47,459 nucleotides of DNA, taken from JBLRWS01 sp047921075 (GTDB lineage: Bacteria; Bacteroidota; Rhodothermia; Balneolales; Balneolaceae). The translations under genes and the position numbers were made by a program. The notes under the pieces are model-generated. The model searched no databases, had not been told where the DNA came from, and worked only from the letters and a program-made list of their open reading frames with translations. Positions 43,756 through 47,459 of the stretch are shown piece after piece (the first letter of the stretch is position 1; every line of letters begins with the position of its first letter). Where the stretch lies: assembly GCA_047921075.1 (NCBI GenBank), contig JBLRWS010000010.1:1-47459 (forward strand), written 5' to 3'.

Positions 43756-43788
43756 TTGAACTTTATACAGCTGTTTTTCGTATATTCA
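43756..43788 (+). promoter_or_regulatory. Putative promoter of etfB
   Basis: TTG at 43756-43758 and TATATTCA at 43781-43788 are separated by 22 bases and lie 46 bases before the etfB ATG. The -7-like word is identical to that upstream of the major subunit gene. The 163-base gap to the divergent permease gene shows nothing else. Confidence 0.4.
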
Positions 43789-43833
43789 CCACCTGAAAAA
43801 GCGGTTCCAAACTACCAATCACAAATTCATTTT

Positions 43834-44601
43834 ATGAAGATTTACGTTTGTATAAAGCAAGTTCCCGATGTGTATGCCCCTCTCCAAATTAAAGACGGTG
43901 AACTTGTTCAGGATGCCGATCGAAATGTTTTAAACGCGTACGACGCCTCTGCCCTGGAAGAAGCCCTCGTGCTGCAGGAAGCGCATGGCGGCGAGATTGA
44001 AGTGGTTCTTGCCGGGCCCGACAAGGCGAAAGAGACGCTTCGAAAAGGATTGGCGATGGGCGCAGACAAGGGCACTCACATTCAGATTGAAGATGCCGGC
44101 AGCCTCGATTCCCTCGGGTATGCCCACATTCTTCATGCTTTTTTTAAAGACAAATCCTACGATTTTATTTTCTGCGGCAAACAGAGCCAGGATACCGATG
44201 CCGGGCTTACAGGCGGAATGCTTGCACAGCTGTTGGATGTGCCCTACTCAACCAATGCGGTGGGACTCACGCTCAACAATGGATCACTGACCGTAAAGCG
44301 TCAGGGTGATGCCGGACAGGAGATGATCGAACTTCCATCGCCCGGCCTGGTAACCTGCTCCAATGACATGAACGACCCGCGCATCCCCAGCCTGAAGGGA
44401 ATTATGCAATCGAAGCGCAAGCCGGTGGATACCATTACTCTGGACGATCTGGGTGTCGATCCCGCCGCCGTTTCCAAAACAAGCACGCTCGGCTACGAAG
44501 AAAAACCCACCCGGGAGCCCGGCAAAAAGTACGAAGGCGAACCTGATGAGATTGCACGGCAGGTAGCGCAGCTGCTCGACAGTGAAGAGAATGTGATTTA
44601 A
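43834..44601 (+). CDS. etfB: Electron-transfer flavoprotein beta subunit (EtfB/FixA)
   Basis: A 255-residue subunit that carries the AMP or second-FAD site of ETF. The conserved start MKIYVCIKQVPD, the NAYDASALEEALVLQEAHGG block, GADKGTHI, the FCGKQSQDTDAGLTGGMLAQLLDVPY stretch and the final KKYEGEPDEIARQVAQLL are as in the family. The open frame reaches back to 43453, but the family N-terminus is at 43834. It is first in etfB-etfA-fixC-fixX. Whether it is of the bifurcating type cannot be decided by eye. Confidence 0.94.
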   Translation: MKIYVCIKQVPDVYAPLQIKDGELVQDADRNVLNAYDASALEEALVLQEAHGGEIEVVLAGPDKAKETLRKGLAMGADKGTHIQIEDAGSLDSLGYAHILHAFFKDKSYDFIFCGKQSQDTDAGLTGGMLAQLLDVPYSTNAVGLTLNNGSLTVKRQGDAGQEMIELPSPGLVTCSNDMNDPRIPSLKGIMQSKRKPVDTITLDDLGVDPAAVSKTSTLGYEEKPTREPGKKYEGEPDEIARQVAQLLDSEENVI

Positions 44602-44644
44602 AGCGGCCACACGGAAACCTATTTCGAACTACAGACCAAAACGA

Positions 44645-45622
44645 ATGAAACCCATCCTAAGCTACATCTCCGTTCAGAACGGTAAACTGAAACGTTCATC
44701 CATTGAAGTCCTCTCCCGATGCAACGAGCTGGCAAAAAAAAACGGTACCACCTCAGCCGCACTGGTTGTTGATGCCGATGCCGAATCGTATGTGGATCAG
44801 CTAAAGGCGTACGGACCGGATGCCATCTACACCATTACCGATCCGATTTTCAAAAACCACCTGAATACCCCGCTGCTGCGGGCTCTTTCCAAAGCGATCG
44901 GGCACATTTCGCCGTCGGTGTTTGCGTTTGCCTCTACGGAGGGATCAAAAGATATTTTGGGTGCGCTGGCTGCCGGTCAGCAGGCTGCATCACTGGCTGA
45001 TATGTCGGAATTTGATGTGAGTGAAAACGTGGTAACGGGTAAACGTCCGGTCATGGCCGCAAAAATTGTCGCTTCGGTCAAGGCCGAGGGAGACTTGATT
45101 CTTCTGTCGGTTCGGTCGGGATCGTACGATGTGGTCGAAAAAGAGTCAGATCCCGCAGTCGAATCGATCGACTTTTCGTTTGATGACGGCGACCTCCGGC
45201 TTACTCTGCGCGAAATCATTACCGCCTCCGCCGATAAGGTGGATCTCTCCGAGGCAGAAACCATCGTTGCTGCCGGACGGGGCGTGAAGGACGAAGAGGG
45301 ACAGAAATTGATCAGTGACCTGGCCGATACACTCAACGCTGCTATCGGTGCCTCGCGTGCGCTCACCGAATCGGGCGTATACGACCCGAGCCTGCAAATC
45401 GGGCAGACCGGTAAAGTGGTCTCGCCACAGCTCTACATCGGCATCGGTATTTCCGGGGCCATTCAGCACGTAGCCGGCATGACCAACAGTAAAGTGATTG
45501 TTGCCATTAACAAAGATCCGGACGCACCGATATTTGACATCGCTGACTACGGCATCGTGGGCGATCTTTACAAAGTACTGCCTCCGTTTATTGATGAACT
45601 GAAAAAAGTGAAACAGAATTGA
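44645..45622 (+). CDS. etfA: Electron-transfer flavoprotein alpha subunit (EtfA/FixB)
   Basis: A 325-residue partner of EtfB. The N-terminal domain runs to about residue 190. The FAD-binding C-terminal domain has GRGVKDEEGQKLISDLADTL, SRALTESGVYDP, QIGQTGKVVSPQLYIGIGISG and HVAGMTNSKVIVAINKDPDAPIF, the typical ETF-alpha signature. The gene lies 43 bases after etfB. The complex takes electrons from dehydrogenases and passes them to FixC. Confidence 0.95.
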   Translation: MKPILSYISVQNGKLKRSSIEVLSRCNELAKKNGTTSAALVVDADAESYVDQLKAYGPDAIYTITDPIFKNHLNTPLLRALSKAIGHISPSVFAFASTEGSKDILGALAAGQQAASLADMSEFDVSENVVTGKRPVMAAKIVASVKAEGDLILLSVRSGSYDVVEKESDPAVESIDFSFDDGDLRLTLREIITASADKVDLSEAETIVAAGRGVKDEEGQKLISDLADTLNAAIGASRALTESGVYDPSLQIGQTGKVVSPQLYIGIGISGAIQHVAGMTNSKVIVAINKDPDAPIFDIADYGIVGDLYKVLPPFIDELKKVKQN

Positions 45623-45626
45623 CGTA

Positions 45627-45647
45627 GTCGTGAGTCTTGAGTCGTGA
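45627..45647. repeat. Heptanucleotide repeats after etfA (GTCKTGA)
   Basis: Three consecutive heptamers GTCGTGA, GTCTTGA, GTCGTGA begin four bases after the etfA stop codon. They can pair imperfectly with the second heptamer array near 45732-45773, because GAGTCTTGAGTCGTGAG and the complement of CTCACTACTCAATACTC differ at two positions. Confidence 0.75.
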
Positions 45648-45731
45648 GACAGTGATGAGATTGAATCATCTGGTTGAGATTTGACCTGTGGGGTGTTTTC
45701 ACATTCCCACTGTCCCAAACCCACATCTCAC

Positions 45732-45773
45732 TACTCAATACTCGATACTCAATACTCTATACTCTATACTCAC
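45732..45773. repeat. Heptanucleotide repeats before fixC (TACTCNA)
   Basis: Six consecutive heptamers, TACTCAA, TACTCGA, TACTCAA, TACTCTA, TACTCTA and TACTCAC, end four bases before the fixC ATG at 45778. They occupy the place of the leader and ribosome-binding region, so changes in copy number would alter the distance between leader and start. Confidence 0.85.
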
Positions 45774-45777
45774 CACT

Positions 45778-47103
45778 ATGGACGAAACATTTGACTGTAT
45801 TATTGTAGGTGCGGGTGTTGCCGGACTGGCTGCAGCCATGACACTGGCGCGGAGCAACAAAAAATTTCTACTCATCGAGAAAGGAGAATTTCCCGGTGCT
45901 AAAAATGTGAGTGGCGGCGTTCTCTGGGGTAGCGACCTCAACCGGCTGGTTCCCAACTATTGGGAGGACGAAAACGGCGGGTGGGACCGGTTCATCAACC
46001 ACCGGCGGCTAACCTTTATGGATGAGCAGTCTACCTTCTCGGTTGATTTTAAATCGTCGCACTTTAACGAACCGCCCTACACCGGGGTTGTGGTACTTCG
46101 TTCCAAGTTCGACCGCTGGCTGGCCGATAAAGTGCAGGAAGCGATCGACGAGAGCGACTATGCGATGGACTCCTTCATTGCACCCAATATTCTGGTTGAA
46201 GAAGTACTGATGGACAATGGCAAGGTGACCGGCATCCGCGCCGGCGATGAAGAGTTTCATGCCAAAACGGTGATTCTGGCCGAAGGCGTAAACAACCTGC
46301 TTACCCGTCAGGTTGGCCTGCAAGATGACTATGTGCCGGCCGACCATATGCTTACCGGCATCAAAGAGATCATCCGGTTTGATCAGGATGTGCTCGAAAA
46401 CCGATTTCAGCTGAACGGACGGAGCGGAATGAGCAACGAATTTGTCGGCTTTGCGACCGACGGCGTTGAGGGAGGCGGATTCCTGTATACCAACAAAGAC
46501 ACGATTTCTCTCGGGCTGGTACTCGGGCTCAAGGATTTGCGTGAAAAGGGAAAGAAACCGTACGATATCCTCAACACCTTCAAAAAACATCCCGCTATTG
46601 CCGATACCATCCGGGGCGGTGAGGTTGTGGAGTACTCCGCACATGTGGTCTCTTCGGGAGATAAACGCGTGATGCCGAAGCAGCTCTACAAGGCAGGGCT
46701 CGCTGTTTGCGGCGAAGCAGCCAACCTGTTGATGAACGCCGGCAAGGCCATTCAGGGGATGGATTACGCCATGCGCTCGGGCATTCTTGCTGCAGAAACG
46801 GTAAGCCGTGCCATCGAAAACGATGATGTGGGCGAATCGGCGATGAAAGCGTATCAAGATACCCTTGAAAGCAGTTATGTGATGCAGGATATCAACAATT
46901 TTCAGGATGCCGTGCACCTGTTGCACGATCCGGTTATGACCCAAAAGATGCCGAATCTGATCTGCGATTTTGGACGAAACTTCTTTAGCATCAAAAACGA
47001 ACCCACGAAAAAAGCGCGCGAAATCCTTCGCGACTCCGTTAAGAAACACGCATCGTACTGGGATTTGATCAAAGTGGGTGCAAAAGGCGCAAAAGCATTA
47101 TAA
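45778..47103 (+). CDS. fixC: ETF-quinone oxidoreductase, FixC type
   Basis: A 441-residue FAD enzyme that accepts electrons from EtfAB and passes them to quinone. The N-terminal dinucleotide motif is CIIVGAGVAGLAAAM; the GEFPGAKNVSGGVL block, the VILAEGVNNLLTRQVGL stretch and the GEAANLLMNAGKAIQGMDYAMRSGILAAE C-terminal flavin motif are typical. At about 440 residues it lacks the C-terminal ferredoxin domain of mitochondrial ETF-QO (about 600 residues); the separate fixX gene supplies it. The ATG at 45778 was chosen because the family N-terminus starts there; the open frame continues upstream only through repeats. Confidence 0.92.
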   Translation: MDETFDCIIVGAGVAGLAAAMTLARSNKKFLLIEKGEFPGAKNVSGGVLWGSDLNRLVPNYWEDENGGWDRFINHRRLTFMDEQSTFSVDFKSSHFNEPPYTGVVVLRSKFDRWLADKVQEAIDESDYAMDSFIAPNILVEEVLMDNGKVTGIRAGDEEFHAKTVILAEGVNNLLTRQVGLQDDYVPADHMLTGIKEIIRFDQDVLENRFQLNGRSGMSNEFVGFATDGVEGGGFLYTNKDTISLGLVLGLKDLREKGKKPYDILNTFKKHPAIADTIRGGEVVEYSAHVVSSGDKRVMPKQLYKAGLAVCGEAANLLMNAGKAIQGMDYAMRSGILAAETVSRAIENDDVGESAMKAYQDTLESSYVMQDINNFQDAVHLLHDPVMTQKMPNLICDFGRNFFSIKNEPTKKAREILRDSVKKHASYWDLIKVGAKGAKAL

Positions 47104-47115
47104 AGCAATTTTCTT

Positions 47116-47418
47116 ATGAAACTTCTCTCCCTTCCTGAACGACTTGGACTTGTCAGTTATCGGAACCAATCCAAATCTGAAATAAAGCCGCATATTGTGG
47201 TGGATACAGAGATTTGCAATTCCACCTGTCCGCATAAATGCACCACCTATGTGTGCCCTGCCAACTGCTACACCATGGACGAAGCGGGCACGGTTCACTT
47301 TCAGGTAGAAGACTGCATCGAGTGCGGCACCTGCATGTACGCGTGCGATCAGGGCGCGGTAAGCTGGGAATTTCCCGATCCGGAAATCGGGCGCGGCGTT
47401 ACCTGGAACTTTGGGTGA
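47116..47418 (+). CDS. fixX: Ferredoxin-like protein FixX
   Basis: A 100-residue small iron-sulfur protein. The second cysteine cluster is CIECGTCMYACDQGAVSWEFP, with preceding cysteines in CNSTCPHKCTTYVCPANCY, which is the FixX arrangement with cysteines that could bind a [4Fe-4S] cluster. It follows fixC after 12 bases and corresponds to the C-terminal ferredoxin domain of larger ETF-QO enzymes. It is complete; 41 bases remain in the window. Confidence 0.93.
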   Translation: MKLLSLPERLGLVSYRNQSKSEIKPHIVVDTEICNSTCPHKCTTYVCPANCYTMDEAGTVHFQVEDCIECGTCMYACDQGAVSWEFPDPEIGRGVTWNFG

Positions 47419-47459
47419 TTGGTGCCTTTAATTCTGTTCGCCTCCTGGCCATCTGATCT

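Noticed and set aside
43453..43833. N-terminal extension of EtfB
   Set aside because: The extra 127 residues have no similarity to the family and overlap the permease gene and promoter; the true start is at 43834.
45627..45773. Possible CRISPR array
   Set aside because: The repeats are seven bases long, contiguous and lack unique spacers of 25-40 bases.
46009..47049. A 346-codon frame antisense to fixC
   Set aside because: FixC is clear on the other strand and the antisense product looks random.

Overview
The window looks like chromosome from a Gram-negative, menaquinone-respiring bacterium of the Bacteroidota/Balneolota/Rhodothermota lineage. The evidence is an SprA-type type IX secretion translocon, a paired LptF/LptG permease, a glutamine synthetase of type III, Bacteroidota-like promoter words (TATCTTTG upstream of several genes), few Shine-Dalgarno sites, and DUF4402-like surface proteins. 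Balneolota is my best guess, made from protein style only. No rRNA, tRNA, CRISPR array or intact insertion sequence was seen.

Layout. 1-745: an AT-rich edge with the N-terminal part of a Sll1717-type P-loop ATPase and a non-coding, hairpin-rich, repeat-like stretch. 746-11333: a small membrane-anchored protein, the 7.3-kb sprA gene on the minus strand, then lptF-lptG. 11337-14301: a cystathionine beta-synthase-like enzyme with a DUF3467 gene, a SpoIID/LytB protein and a DUF4290-like protein. 14470-25276: a complete set of classical menaquinone genes, menF-menD-menH-menB and menA-menC-menE, split by glutamine synthetase III on the other strand.

25359-32663: the most interesting block. Four small secreted subunit-like proteins, a PapD-like periplasmic chaperone and a 1168-residue usher-like outer membrane protein form a self-contained chaperone-usher-type fibre locus. 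A fifth subunit-like gene is convergent with the usher gene. The usher ends in an unusual SPOR-like tail, an attenuator-like terminator separates the major subunit from the chaperone and usher, and two subunit genes are preceded by paired operator-like repeats.

32876-39084: pyruvate dehydrogenase E1alpha-E1beta-E2 (minus strand) downstream of alaS. 39241-43670: DUF502 and YihY membrane proteins (plus strand), converging on a plant-type ferredoxin-NADP reductase that follows an ABC ATPase/membrane protein pair (minus strand). 43834-47418: etfB-etfA-fixC-fixX, an electron-transfer flavoprotein and its quinone-reducing partners. The FixC start is flanked by heptanucleotide repeats.

Metabolic logic: pyruvate dehydrogenase supplies acetyl-CoA and NADH, the Etf/Fix complex moves electrons to quinone, and the men genes make the menaquinone that accepts them. 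LptFG, SprA and the fibre locus build the outer surface.
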